From the NCBI GenBank assembly GCA_038525525.1, contig JBCBHO010000003.1, forward strand, positions 603,896-667,895: a stretch of DNA of 64,000 nt, in the 5' to 3' direction. Under the pieces are notes generated by a model. That model saw only the letters and a list, made by a program, of their open reading frames with translations, searched no databases and was not told where the DNA came from. Positions 1-8,755 of the stretch are shown here, piece after piece (position 1 is the first letter of the stretch; the number at the start of each line of letters is the position of its first letter). The stretch comes from Shimia_B sp038525525. GTDB lineage: Bacteria > Pseudomonadota > Alphaproteobacteria > Rhodobacterales > Rhodobacteraceae. The translations under genes were made by a program, and so were the position numbers.

Positions 1-162
1 GAGGCCGAGGGCCTCACGACGAAATGGGCCATCGAGCTCGTCTTCACGCCCGTCCATTTCTACGAGCAGGCCGGCGATCTGGCCGCGCTCTTTGCCCGCC
101 CGCTCCGCCGCAAGGCGATGATCCGTGCCATGCATCCCAACCGCATGGAGGCCGCGTCATGA
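1..162 (+). CDS. bchN: BchN C-terminal end (partial), protochlorophyllide reductase subunit N
   Basis: Frame 1 is open from the window edge to TGA at 160-162 and encodes the last 53 residues. It contains KWAIELVFTPVHFYEQAGDL and ARPLRR, which I recognise as the C-terminus of BchN, the NifD-like subunit of light-independent protochlorophyllide oxidoreductase. BchN and BchB form the NB component that holds a 4Fe-4S cluster and the substrate. The stop overlaps the bchB start as ATGA, which fits translational coupling in the bchFNBHLM operon. The upstream part lies outside the window. Confidence 0.9.
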   Translation, partial: EAEGLTTKWAIELVFTPVHFYEQAGDLAALFARPLRRKAMIRAMHPNRMEAAS

Positions 163-1787
163 AGCTCTCCGTGTGGACCTATGAAGGACCGCCCCACGTG
201 GGCGCCATGCGCGTGGCCACGGGCATGGAGGGGCTGCATTACGTGCTCCATGCCCCGCAGGGCGACACCTATGCGGACCTGCTCTTCACCATGATCGAGC
301 GGCGCGATCACCGCCCGCCGGTAACCTACACCACCTTCCAGGCGCGCGATCTCGGCGCCGATACCGCCTATCTCTTCAAGGATGCCTGCAAGGAGGCCGT
401 GGAGCGCTTCCAGCCGGAGGCGATCATCGTGGGGGCCTCCTGCACGGCGGAGCTCATCCAGGACGATCCCGGAGGGCTGGCGGAGACGATGGATCTCGGC
501 ATCCCCGTCATCCCGCTCGAGTTGCCCTCCTATTCCCGCAAGGAGAATTTCGGGGCCGACGAGACCTTCTTCCAGATCGTGCGCCATCTTTGCGCGCCGC
601 TGGAGCGGACGCAGGAGCTCTCCTGCAATCTGATCGGGCCCACGGGCCTCGGGTTCCGCCATCGCGATGACGTGGAAGAGCTGACCCGCCTCCTCGAGGA
701 GATGGGCGTGGCCATTAACGTCGTGGCCCCCCTCGGCGCCTCGCCCACCGATCTGACCTGGCTTGGCGCAGCGCATTTCAACGTGCTGATGTATCCTGAA
801 ACCGGCGAGGCCGCCTGCCGCTGGATGGAGCGGGATCTCGGGCTTCCCTATACCAAGACAGTTCCCATCGGTGTCGGCGCCACGCGAGACTTCATCGAGG
901 AAGTGCTGGCCATCGGCGGCGCGGCAGAGGCGCGCGCCGGGCTGAAGCCCGGCCTCCGGCGTCCGAGAGAGGATCGGCTGCGGCTGCCCTGGTGGTCGCG
1001 CAGCGTGGATTCCAATTACCTCACCGGCAAGCGCGTTTTCCTATTCGGCGACGGCACCCATGTCCGCGCGGCGGCGCGCGTAGCGTCCGAGGAGATGGGC
1101 TTCGAGGTCGTCGGGCTTGGCTGCTACAACCGCGAGATGGCCCGCGACCTTCGCGCGCTGGCAGAGAAGATGGGTGTCCCCTGCTACATCACCGAGGATT
1201 ACCTCGAAGTGGAGCAGGCCGTCATCGACCTCGCCCCCGAGATGATCCTCGGCACGCAGATGGAGCGCCATATCGGCAAGCGGCTGGGGATCCCCTGCGC
1301 GGTGATCTCGGCGCCCGTCCACGTGCAGGACTTCCCCGCGCGTTACTCGCCGATGATGGGCTTCGAGGGCGCCAACGTGATCTTCGACACCTGGGTGCAT
1401 CCCCTCGTGATGGGCCTCGAGGAGCACCTCCTCCACATGTTCCGCGAGGATTTCGAATTTCACGACGGCAATGGCGCGAGCCATCATGGCGGGAAGATTG
1501 ATCTGAGGTGGGTGGGGGCTGAGGCGCATCCCGCCCCGCCCTCCGAGCCGGGGCCTCGCCCCTCGGAGCATGAGGTCCCGGGTCAAGCCCGGGACGTGGA
1601 GCTCCCCGAGGTTCAGGCAGACGGGTCCGTCATTTGGCTGCCCGCCGCCGAGGCGGAGCTGAAGAAGATCCCGTTCTTCGTGCGCGGCAAAGCCAAGCGC
1701 AACACGGAGGCTTTCGCGGCCGAGCGTGGCGTGAGCGAGATCAGCGTGGAGACCCTCTACGAGGCGAAGGCCCACTATGCGCGATAG
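159..1787 (+). CDS. bchB: BchB, light-independent protochlorophyllide reductase subunit B
   Basis: A 542-residue NifK-like subunit of dark-operative protochlorophyllide reductase, which reduces the C17-C18 bond of the D ring in the cytoplasm. ATG at 159 overlaps the bchN stop and begins MKLSVWTYEGPPHVGAMRV, the usual BchB start; an upstream in-frame ATG at 24 lies inside bchN. Asp36 (QGD) is at the position known in Rhodobacter to supply the unusual fourth ligand of the NB 4Fe-4S cluster, and Cys95 (GASC) is the conserved cysteine ligand. The C-terminal domain starts near residue 500 (IPFFVRGKAKRNTE). The linker at about residues 450-495 is proline-rich and carries a palindromic repeat read in frame (1545-1600), so the protein is slightly longer than typical homologues. 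The 3' end overlaps bchH by 11 bases. Confidence 0.97.
   Translation: MKLSVWTYEGPPHVGAMRVATGMEGLHYVLHAPQGDTYADLLFTMIERRDHRPPVTYTTFQARDLGADTAYLFKDACKEAVERFQPEAIIVGASCTAELIQDDPGGLAETMDLGIPVIPLELPSYSRKENFGADETFFQIVRHLCAPLERTQELSCNLIGPTGLGFRHRDDVEELTRLLEEMGVAINVVAPLGASPTDLTWLGAAHFNVLMYPETGEAACRWMERDLGLPYTKTVPIGVGATRDFIEEVLAIGGAAEARAGLKPGLRRPREDRLRLPWWSRSVDSNYLTGKRVFLFGDGTHVRAAARVASEEMGFEVVGLGCYNREMARDLRALAEKMGVPCYITEDYLEVEQAVIDLAPEMILGTQMERHIGKRLGIPCAVISAPVHVQDFPARYSPMMGFEGANVIFDTWVHPLVMGLEEHLLHMFREDFEFHDGNGASHHGGKIDLRWVGAEAHPAPPSEPGPRPSEHEVPGQARDVELPEVQADGSVIWLPAAEAELKKIPFFVRGKAKRNTEAFAAERGVSEISVETLYEAKAHYAR
1545..1600. repeat. Palindromic repeat inside the bchB coding sequence
   Basis: The core is GTCCCGGG at 1575-1582, loop TCAAG, CCCGGGAC at 1588-1595: a perfect 8-bp inverted repeat. 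It is preceded by GAGCCGGGGCCTC at about 1547-1559. The same two-part arrangement (GAGCCGGGGCCTC, then a CCCGG palindrome and GACGTGG) occurs at 7215-7270 between bchM and lhaA, so this looks like one copy of a dispersed element. Here it is translated as EVPGQARDV in the linker before the BchB C-terminal domain. Confidence 0.75.
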
Positions 1788-4700
1788 CCTCGATCATAGC
1801 ATCTACCGCGTCGTGATCGTGACGCTGGACCACCACGCGGCGGGCCCGGCGGCGCGTGCACTTCCGGCGCTCGAGCGCGATTTCCCGGGGCTCGAGGTCT
1901 CCATCCATGCCGCGGCGACCTGGGCCGAGGACCCGGCTGCGCTCGAAGAGACGCGCCTCGCCGTGGCGTCCGCCAATATCGTCGTCGCCAACCTCCTCTT
2001 CCTCGAAGAGCACGTGGAGGCCATCGCCGCCGACATCGCCGCGCGGCGGCCCGCGCTCGACGCGCTGGTGGGCGTGGTGGCTGACGAGAAGATCGTGAAC
2101 ATGACGCGCATGGGCGATCTCGACATGTCCGCGCCCTCCTCGATGGCCATGGAGCTGCTCAAGAAGCTGCGCCCGAAGAAGGGCGCCAAGGCCTCCGGCG
2201 AGAGCCACATGCGCATGCTGCGGCGGCTGCCGAAGATCCTGAAATTCATCCCCGGCAAGGCGCAGGACCTGCGCGCGTACTTCCTTTCCATGCAGTACTG
2301 GCTGGGTGGGTCGGACGACAACATCCGGGAGATGATCCGATTTCTCGTGGATCGTTACTCGGGCCATCGGTTTGCCCCCGTGGCCGTGGCGGCGCCGGTG
2401 GATTACCCTGAAGTGGCGCTCTACCACCCCGACCTGCCGGGGCTCGGCATCACGACGGAGCTTGCCGACTTGCCGCCCGTGGAAGGCGCGGTGGCCACGG
2501 TGGGGCTGCTCATGCTGCGCTCCTACGTGCTGGCCTCCGACACCGCGCATTACGCCGCCGTCATCCGTAGCTTCGAGGCGTGCGGGATGCGGGTCATCCC
2601 GGCCTTTGCGGGCGGGCTCGACGCGCGCCCGGCGATGGGGGCCTATTTCGAGGGGATCGACGCGCTCGTCTCGCTCACCGGGTTCTCCCTCGTGGGCGGT
2701 CCGGCCTACAATGACAGCGATGCCGCCGTGGCGGTTCTGAAGCGGCACGACGTGCCCTATGTCGCTGCCCATCCGCTGGAATTCCAGACCCTCGAGCAAT
2801 GGGACGCCTCCCCCCAGGGCCTCGGCCCGGTAGAGACGACGATGCTCATCGCTCTCCCGGAGATCGACGGCGCGACCAATCCTACCGTCTTCGCCGGTCG
2901 GCACGATCCCGATCCCGCGCGGCCCCATGAGCGGGCCATGGCGCCCTGCAACGAGCGGGTGACGGTGCTGACGGAGAAGGTCGCCCGCCTCGCCGCGCTC
3001 CGCCGGAAGCGGAATGCGGAGAAGAAGGTGGGGATCGTGCTCTTCGGCTTCCCGCCCAATGCCGGGGCGGTGGGCACGGCGGCCTATCTCAGCGTCTTCG
3101 AGAGCCTCTACAACACGCTCCACCGGATGGCGGCGGAGGGCTATGACCTCACCCCGCCAGAGAATGTGGAGGCGCTGCGCGACGCGGTGCTGAAGGGCAA
3201 TGCGGCGACCTACGGCCAGGAGGCCAATGTCGCGGCCCATGTGAGCGCCGATCACATCGTGCGCCACACGCCACCGCTCGCCGAGATCGAGGCCGTGTGG
3301 GGCCCTGCGCCCGGCAAGGTGCAGTCCGATGGGCGCGGTGTCTTCGTGCTGGGCGCGGAATTCGGGAATGTCTTCGTGGGCGTGCAGCCGGCCTTCGGCT
3401 ACGAGGGCGACCCCATGCGGCTCCTTTTCGAGAAGGGCTTCGCGCCGACGCACGCCTTCGCGCAGTTTTATCTCTGGCTGCGGAACACGTTCGAGGCCGA
3501 TGTGCTCCTCCATTTCGGGATGCATGGGGCGGCGGAGTTCATGCCGGGCAAGCAGGCCGGGCTCGGCGGGCGAGACTGGCCGGACCGGCTCGTGGGCGAG
3601 ATGCCCAATGTCTACCTCTACGCGTCGAACAACCCGTCCGAGGCGACGCTCGCCAAGCGGCGCATGAATGCCGTCACGGTCACCCACGTAACGCCGCCAC
3701 TGGCGACGTCGGGCCTCTACAAAGGGCTGGCGGAGCTGAAGGATTCGCTCACGCGCTGGCGCGGCATGGTCGATGGGCCCGCACGCGATGACATGGTGAG
3801 CCTCATCACCGATCAAGCTGCAGCGGTGGACATGACGGGCGCGCCCGAGGACCTCTGGCTCGCGCTCCTCGAGACGCAGGACGCGCTCATCCCAGACGGG
3901 CTTCACGTGCTGGGGCGGCGTCCGAGCGACAGCGAACTGCAAGGCTATCTCGCCGTCATGGCCGATCAGATGCCCGAGGCGCTGAGCCGCGCGGCGGCGC
4001 ATCTGAATGGCGACGCGGAGATGACGGGCCTCATGCGCGCCCTGTCGGGGCGCTTCATCGCGCCGGTGCCCGGTGGCGATCTCGTGCGCTCGGGCGAGGT
4101 GCTTCCCGCAGGCCGCAACATCCACGCCTTCGATCCCTTCCGGATGCCCACGGCCTATGCGCTCCGCGACGGGCAGGCGCAGGCGGAGCTGCTCTTGGCC
4201 ACGCAGGAGGCGCTGCCGCGCTCGGTGGCGCTCGTGCTCTGGGGTTCCGACAACATCAAGAGCGATGGCGGCCCCATCGCCCAGGCGTTGGCGCTCATGG
4301 GCGCCAAGCCGCGTTTCGACAACTTCGGGCGGCTGTCGGGCGCGGACCTCGTGCCGCTGGCTGAGCTTGGGCGCCCGCGCATCGATGTCGTCATGACGCT
4401 CTCGGGCATTTTCCGCGATCTCCTGCCACTGCAGACCCGGATGCTCGCGGAGGCCGCTTGGAAATGCGCCTCGGCCGACGAGCCGCTCGAGCAGAACTTC
4501 GTGCGCGCCCATGCGCTGGCCTATGCCGAGAAGACGGGCTGCGCGCTGGAGGAGGCGGCCTTGCGCGTCTTCTCCAATGCCGAAGGCGCCTACGGCTCGA
4601 ACGTGAACGTGCTGGTGGACCAGGGGGGCTTCCACGACGAAGACGAGCTCGCCGACGCCTACCAGGCGCGGAAGTCTTTCGCCTATGGCCGCGACGGCAA

Positions 4701-5283
4701 GGCCCAGGCCCAGCGCGCGCTCCTCGACGAGGCGCTGGCGGACGTGGACGTGGCCTACCAGAACCTCGAAAGCGTCGAACTCGGTGTCACCACGGTGGAC
4801 CATTACTTCGACACGCTGGGCGGCATCGCCCGCGCGGTGAAGCGCGCCAAGGGCGGCGTCGAGCCCGCTGTGATGATCGGGGACCAGACCACAGGGTCGG
4901 CCAAGGTGCGGACGCTCCGCGACCAGGTGGCGCTCGAGACGCGCACGCGCAGCCTCAATCCGAAATGGTTCGAGGGGATGCTGAAGCACGGCCACGAGGG
5001 CGTGCGCCAGATCGAGGCGCAGGTGACGAACACGATGGGCTGGTCGGCGACGACGGGCCAGGTGGAGCCATGGGTCTACGAGCGTATCTCGGAGACCTTC
5101 GTGCTCGACGACGCCATGCGCGACCGCCTGAGCCAGCTCAACCCGCAGGCCTCCATGCGCATGGCGCAGCGGCTGCTAGAGGCCTCCGATCGCGCCTATT
5201 GGCAGCCGGACGCGGCGACGCTCGAGGCCCTGCAGGACGCAGCCGATGCGCTCGAGGACCGGCTCGAGGGGGTGGGGTCATGA
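1777..5283 (+). CDS. bchH: BchH, magnesium chelatase subunit H
   Basis: The 1168-residue porphyrin-binding catalytic subunit of magnesium chelatase. With BchI and BchD, and ATP, it inserts Mg2+ into protoporphyrin IX, the first committed step of bacteriochlorophyll synthesis. The start YRVVIVTLDHHAAG, the motif ADEKIVNMTRMG and the central HFGMHGAAEFMPGKQ are characteristic of the BchH/CobN family. Length is close to the usual ~1190 residues. ATG at 1777 overlaps the 3' end of bchB. Codon usage is the same as the neighbours and there is no sign of damage. A very long open frame antisense to it is a GC-skew shadow. Confidence 0.97.
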   Translation: MRDSLDHSIYRVVIVTLDHHAAGPAARALPALERDFPGLEVSIHAAATWAEDPAALEETRLAVASANIVVANLLFLEEHVEAIAADIAARRPALDALVGVVADEKIVNMTRMGDLDMSAPSSMAMELLKKLRPKKGAKASGESHMRMLRRLPKILKFIPGKAQDLRAYFLSMQYWLGGSDDNIREMIRFLVDRYSGHRFAPVAVAAPVDYPEVALYHPDLPGLGITTELADLPPVEGAVATVGLLMLRSYVLASDTAHYAAVIRSFEACGMRVIPAFAGGLDARPAMGAYFEGIDALVSLTGFSLVGGPAYNDSDAAVAVLKRHDVPYVAAHPLEFQTLEQWDASPQGLGPVETTMLIALPEIDGATNPTVFAGRHDPDPARPHERAMAPCNERVTVLTEKVARLAALRRKRNAEKKVGIVLFGFPPNAGAVGTAAYLSVFESLYNTLHRMAAEGYDLTPPENVEALRDAVLKGNAATYGQEANVAAHVSADHIVRHTPPLAEIEAVWGPAPGKVQSDGRGVFVLGAEFGNVFVGVQPAFGYEGDPMRLLFEKGFAPTHAFAQFYLWLRNTFEADVLLHFGMHGAAEFMPGKQAGLGGRDWPDRLVGEMPNVYLYASNNPSEATLAKRRMNAVTVTHVTPPLATSGLYKGLAELKDSLTRWRGMVDGPARDDMVSLITDQAAAVDMTGAPEDLWLALLETQDALIPDGLHVLGRRPSDSELQGYLAVMADQMPEALSRAAAHLNGDAEMTGLMRALSGRFIAPVPGGDLVRSGEVLPAGRNIHAFDPFRMPTAYALRDGQAQAELLLATQEALPRSVALVLWGSDNIKSDGGPIAQALALMGAKPRFDNFGRLSGADLVPLAELGRPRIDVVMTLSGIFRDLLPLQTRMLAEAAWKCASADEPLEQNFVRAHALAYAEKTGCALEEAALRVFSNAEGAYGSNVNVLVDQGGFHDEDELADAYQARKSFAYGRDGKAQAQRALLDEALADVDVAYQNLESVELGVTTVDHYFDTLGGIARAVKRAKGGVEPAVMIGDQTTGSAKVRTLRDQVALETRTRSLNPKWFEGMLKHGHEGVRQIEAQVTNTMGWSATTGQVEPWVYERISETFVLDDAMRDRLSQLNPQASMRMAQRLLEASDRAYWQPDAATLEALQDAADALEDRLEGVGS

Positions 5284-5300
5284 TCTCGACGCTCACCCGA

Positions 5301-5328
5301 CACGTCCCGGGCCTGACCCGGGAGCTCC
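5301..5328. repeat. CCCGGG palindromic element, bchH-bchL gap, copy 1
   Basis: TCCCGGG at 5305-5311, loop CCTGA, CCCGGGA at 5317-5323, with CACG on the left flank. In reverse complement the loop reads TCAGG, as in other copies of the family. It lies within the 108-bp gap between bchH and bchL, 20 bases from a second copy. It may act as an RNA stem in the operon transcript; no U-tract follows it, so a terminator is unlikely. Confidence 0.7.
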
Positions 5329-5343
5329 ATCACAACGCGGCGC

Positions 5344-5373
5344 ATGAGGTCCCGGGGTGCGCCCGGGACGTGC
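5344..5373. repeat. CCCGGG palindromic element, bchH-bchL gap, copy 2
   Basis: GTCCCGGG at 5349-5356, loop GTGCG, CCCGGGAC at 5362-5369, followed by GTG. The left flank GCATGAG matches that of the copy in bchB (1569-1574). It sits 20 bases upstream of the bchL start. Copies 1 and 2 have different loops and are in opposite orientation, so they are two insertions or an inverted pair rather than a simple tandem duplication. Confidence 0.7.
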
Positions 5374-5391
5374 AGCGCAGGAAGGTCAACC

Positions 5392-6513
5392 ATGAGCCCC
5401 TATGACGATCCCAAGATGCCGCCGGCGGCGCGCGCCAATGCGCGGGAGCAGCGGGGGCTGAAGAAGCGGCAGGCCGCGCCGGGCTCCCTGCTCGGCAATG
5501 CGGGCGCGCTTAAGCGTGCAGCGGGCATGGACATGCCACCCTCCGTGCCAAAGCGCGCGGAAGCAGCGCCTTCTGCTCGGACGAGAGATGCGGATGCCGA
5601 GGCGCCCGCCCGGCGGGCACCGATGGCTGCGCCACCTGTTCTGACGCGCGGGCAGGACGGGGAGGGCTCCGTCCAGGTGCATCAGGACATGTCCACCGTC
5701 ATCGAGGGGGCGAAGGTCTTTTCCGTCTACGGCAAGGGCGGGATCGGGAAATCGACGACGTCCTCCAATCTCAGCGCCGCGTTTTCGATGCTGGGCAAGC
5801 GCGTGCTGCAGATCGGCTGCGACCCGAAGCATGACAGCACCTTCACCCTCACCGGGCATCTCCAGCCCACGGTCATCGACATCCTCAAGGAGGTCGATTT
5901 TCACGCCGAGGAGCTCCGGCCGGAGGATTTCGTCACCGAGGGCTTCAACGGGGTGATGTGCGTGGAGGCGGGTGGCCCGCCCGCGGGCACGGGCTGCGGC
6001 GGCTATGTCGTGGGGCAGACGGTGAAGCTTCTGAAGCAGCATCACCTGCTCGAAGAGACCGATGTCGTCCTCTTCGACGTGCTGGGCGACGTCGTCTGCG
6101 GCGGCTTCGCGGCCCCGCTCCAACATGCCGACCGGGCAGTGATCGTGACCGCCAACGATTTTGACAGCATTTACGCCATGAACCGCATCATCGCTGCGGT
6201 GCAGGCGAAATCGAAGAACTACTCCGTGCGGCTCGCGGGCTGCGTGGCCAACCGCTCCGAGACCACCGAGGAGGTGGATCGCTTCTGCGACACGGTGGGC
6301 TTCAAGCGCATCGCGCATATGCCCGCGGTGGACGCCATTCGCCGCTCGCGCCTCAAGAAGAAGACCCTCTTCGAGATGCCCGACGAGGAGGACATCGTCC
6401 GCTGCAGGGCCGAGTATATCCGCCTCGCGCAGTCGCTCTGGGACGGGACCGAGGCGCTCGCGCCCGCGCCGCTGCCGGACCGCGAGATCTTCGAACTTCT
6501 GGGGTTTGATTGA
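5392..6513 (+). CDS. bchL: BchL, ATP-dependent iron-sulfur protein of protochlorophyllide reductase, with long N-terminal extension
   Basis: The NifH-like homodimeric reductase component that hydrolyses ATP and passes electrons through a 4Fe-4S cluster to BchNB. The P-loop GKGGIGKST begins near residue 114, GCDPKHDSTF follows, and the cluster cysteines lie in MCVEAGGPPAGTGCGG and VVCGGFAAP. The protein ends with FELLGFD as in other BchL. At 373 residues it is about 75 longer than the common ~297. The extra N-terminus is rich in Ala, Pro, Arg and Lys (MSPYDDPKMPPAARANAREQ at its start) and looks disordered. ATG at 5392 follows GGAAGG; starting lower would lose residues that match the usual MSP start. 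The stop overlaps bchM (TGATG). Confidence 0.96.
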   Translation: MSPYDDPKMPPAARANAREQRGLKKRQAAPGSLLGNAGALKRAAGMDMPPSVPKRAEAAPSARTRDADAEAPARRAPMAAPPVLTRGQDGEGSVQVHQDMSTVIEGAKVFSVYGKGGIGKSTTSSNLSAAFSMLGKRVLQIGCDPKHDSTFTLTGHLQPTVIDILKEVDFHAEELRPEDFVTEGFNGVMCVEAGGPPAGTGCGGYVVGQTVKLLKQHHLLEETDVVLFDVLGDVVCGGFAAPLQHADRAVIVTANDFDSIYAMNRIIAAVQAKSKNYSVRLAGCVANRSETTEEVDRFCDTVGFKRIAHMPAVDAIRRSRLKKKTLFEMPDEEDIVRCRAEYIRLAQSLWDGTEALAPAPLPDREIFELLGFD

Positions 6514-7178
6514 TGGCTGTCGCCCGCACATACGAGACCACGCGCGCCCGCGTCGAAGACTACTTCGACCGCACCGCCACGGCCACGTGGGAGCGCTTGA
6601 CGTCGGATGCGCCGGTCTCCCGCGTGCGCGCCACGGTGCGCGCTGGACGCGATGCCATGCGCGAGGTGATGCTTTCGCGCATGGGCGATCTGAGCGGCAT
6701 GCGCGTGCTCGATGCGGGCTGCGGCCCCGGCGTGGCAAGCCAGGCCCTCGCGGAGCGCGGGGCCGAGGTCACGGGCATCGACATCTCGCCCTCGCTCATC
6801 GACGTCGCGCGGGAGCGGCTACCGGCCCATTTGCGCGACCGCGTCCATTTCGAGGCGGGCGACATGCTCACGCCGCGGGGCCAGTTCGACGCCGTCTTCG
6901 CGATGGACTCGCTCATCTACTACGATCTGCCGGACCTGCGCCGGGCGCTGGCGAGCTTTGCCAATACCGCGCCGCTCACGGTCTTCACGCTGGCGCCGCG
7001 CACCACCTTCCTCATGGCATTCTGGTCCCTGGGAAAGCTCTTCCCGCGTGGGGATCGCAGCCCCGTCATGGTGCCGCAGGACGCTGACCGCGTGGCGCGG
7101 CTCACGGGCTCGGCTGTCGTGCAGACCGTGCAGAGCGGCTTTTACACCTCAACCTGCATGGAGCGGCGTGATGGCTGA
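6513..7178 (+). CDS. bchM: BchM, Mg-protoporphyrin IX O-methyltransferase
   Basis: A 221-residue S-adenosylmethionine-dependent methyltransferase that esterifies the C13 propionate of Mg-protoporphyrin IX, giving the substrate of the AcsF cyclase. The class I SAM fold is visible: motif I VLDAGCGPGVAS near residue 68, GIDISPSLID, then FDAVFAMDSLIYYD. The N-terminal YETTRARVEDYFDRTA and the C-terminal QSGFYTSTCMERR are typical of BchM. ATG at 6513 is the TGATG overlap with bchL; a TTG one codon upstream is a less likely start. Confidence 0.95.
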   Translation: MAVARTYETTRARVEDYFDRTATATWERLTSDAPVSRVRATVRAGRDAMREVMLSRMGDLSGMRVLDAGCGPGVASQALAERGAEVTGIDISPSLIDVARERLPAHLRDRVHFEAGDMLTPRGQFDAVFAMDSLIYYDLPDLRRALASFANTAPLTVFTLAPRTTFLMAFWSLGKLFPRGDRSPVMVPQDADRVARLTGSAVVQTVQSGFYTSTCMERRDG

Positions 7179-7210
7179 GCGGTCTACCCCTCTCTGGATC
7201 GCGCCCCGGC

Positions 7211-7272
7211 CCCCGAGCCGGGGCCTCCTGGCGTGGGTCGGGAGAGGTCCCGGATCAGGTCCGGGACGTGGG
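7211..7272. repeat. CCCGG palindromic element in the bchM-lhaA gap
   Basis: GTCCCGGA at 7247-7254, loop TCAGG, TCCGGGAC at 7260-7267, preceded by GAGCCGGGGCCTCC at about 7215-7228. It has the same composite layout as the copy within bchB, but both arms carry a compensating change (CCCGGA with TCCGGG), which keeps the stem and suggests that structure is conserved. It fills most of the 119-bp gap between bchM and lhaA. Confidence 0.7.
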
Positions 7273-7297
7273 GCGCTGATGTCCAGGGAGGTCTCCC

Positions 7298-8737
7298 ATG
7301 GCTAAGGCGCGGCATCCTCTGACGCAGTTCACGATCGGCATGCTGCCGTTCTCGGATGCTGTCTCCGACGCGCTGCCGCTGCGGCAGCTGCTGCGCCTCT
7401 CGCTTTTCCAGGTGAGCGTGGGGATGGCGGCGGTGATGCTGCTCGGCACGCTCAACCGCGTGATGATCGTGGAGCTCGGCGTCGCCGCATGGATCGTGGC
7501 CGTGATGATCGCGCTGCCGGTCGTGTCCGCGCCGTTTCGCGCGCTCCTCGGCTTCCGCTCCGACACTTACCGCTCCGCGATCGGCTGGAAGCGGATCCCC
7601 TTCCTCTGGTTCGGCTCGCTCTATCAGTTCGGCGGGCTCGCGATCATGCCCATGGCGCTCGTGATCCTCGGCGAGGGCAAGCAGGCCATCGGCCCCGAAT
7701 GGGTGGGGGAGGCGGGCGCCGCGCTCGCATTCCTGCTCACCGGGCTCGGCATGCACATGACGCAGACAGCCGGATTGGCACTCGCCGCCGACCGCGCCAC
7801 GGAGGAGACGCGGCCCCGCGTCGTGGCGCTCCTTTACGTGATGTTCCTCCTCGGGATGGCGGTCTCGGCGGTCATCGTGGGCTCGCTCCTGCGAGAGTTC
7901 TCGGAACTGCGACTCGTTCAGGTGGTGCAGGGCGCGGCGGTGGTGACGCTGGTGCTCAACGTGATCGCCCTCTGGAAGCAGGAGCGCGTGACGCCCATGA
8001 CCCGCGCGGAGCGGGAGGCCCCGCGCCCGAGCTTCCGCGAAGCGTGGGGCGATTTCGCCAAGGGCGGGGCGGCGGGCCGGCTCCTCGTCGTGGTCTTCCT
8101 CGGCACCATGGCCTTCAACATGCAAGATGTCCTTCTCGAGCCCTATGGCGGCGAGATCCTCGGCCTCTCCGTCTCGGCGACCACGCTGCTGACGGCCCTG
8201 TGGGCCGCGGGCGCCTTGCTGGGCTTCGCACTGGCCGCGCACAAGCTGACACGCGGCCAGAGCCCCTACCGCATGGCGGGCTGGGCGCTTGTCGCAGGCC
8301 TTGTGGCCTTCTCCGCCGTCATCTTCGCCGCGCCGATGCAATCGGGCGTGCTCTTTTTCATCGGCGCGAGCCTCATCGGCTTCGGGGGCGGGCTCTTTGC
8401 CGTGGCCACGCTCACCGCTGCCATGACGATGCCCGCCGAGGGCTTCGCAGGCCGTGGCCTTGCGCTCGGCGCCTGGGGGGCCGCGCAGGCCACCGCGGCC
8501 GGGCTTTCCATCGCCATCGGGGGGACCGTCAGGGACCTCGTCAATTCCGCCTCCGCCACCGGCCTCTTCGGCCCGGCGCTGGCTGATCCCGCAACCGGAT
8601 ACTCGGTCGTCTACCACACCGAGATCGGTCTGATGTTCGCAACATTGATCGCTCTGGGCCCGCTCGCGCGGTTCCAGCGCACGAACCCGAACCCTGGGGA
8701 CGGAAGGCCGCTTGGCCTTGCCGACTTCCCCACCTGA
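7298..8737 (+). CDS. lhaA: LhaA, light-harvesting 1 assembly protein (PucC-family membrane protein)
   Basis: A 479-residue polytopic membrane protein of the PucC/LhaA branch of the major facilitator superfamily, needed for assembly of LH1 around the reaction centre and thought to deliver bacteriochlorophyll. About 12 hydrophobic segments can be traced. Family marks include LRLSLFQVSVGMAAVMLLGT, LNRVMIVELGV and GFRSDTYRSAIGWKRIPF. ATG at 7298 follows CAGGGAGG at good spacing. It lies directly before puhA, the conserved position in proteobacterial photosynthesis clusters. Confidence 0.95.
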   Translation: MAKARHPLTQFTIGMLPFSDAVSDALPLRQLLRLSLFQVSVGMAAVMLLGTLNRVMIVELGVAAWIVAVMIALPVVSAPFRALLGFRSDTYRSAIGWKRIPFLWFGSLYQFGGLAIMPMALVILGEGKQAIGPEWVGEAGAALAFLLTGLGMHMTQTAGLALAADRATEETRPRVVALLYVMFLLGMAVSAVIVGSLLREFSELRLVQVVQGAAVVTLVLNVIALWKQERVTPMTRAEREAPRPSFREAWGDFAKGGAAGRLLVVVFLGTMAFNMQDVLLEPYGGEILGLSVSATTLLTALWAAGALLGFALAAHKLTRGQSPYRMAGWALVAGLVAFSAVIFAAPMQSGVLFFIGASLIGFGGGLFAVATLTAAMTMPAEGFAGRGLALGAWGAAQATAAGLSIAIGGTVRDLVNSASATGLFGPALADPATGYSVVYHTEIGLMFATLIALGPLARFQRTNPNPGDGRPLGLADFPT

Positions 8738-8755
8738 CCACGAAAGGAATACGCC

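Noticed and set aside
1741..4995. Very long open frame on the reverse strand opposite bchH (over 1000 codons)
   Set aside because: It is antisense to a well-supported gene; GC-rich codon bias removes stops in this frame. The product is Arg/His-rich with no family features.
5301..5373. The CCCGGG hairpins as intrinsic terminators within the bch operon
   Set aside because: None is followed by a T-run, and downstream genes have no obvious promoter of their own.
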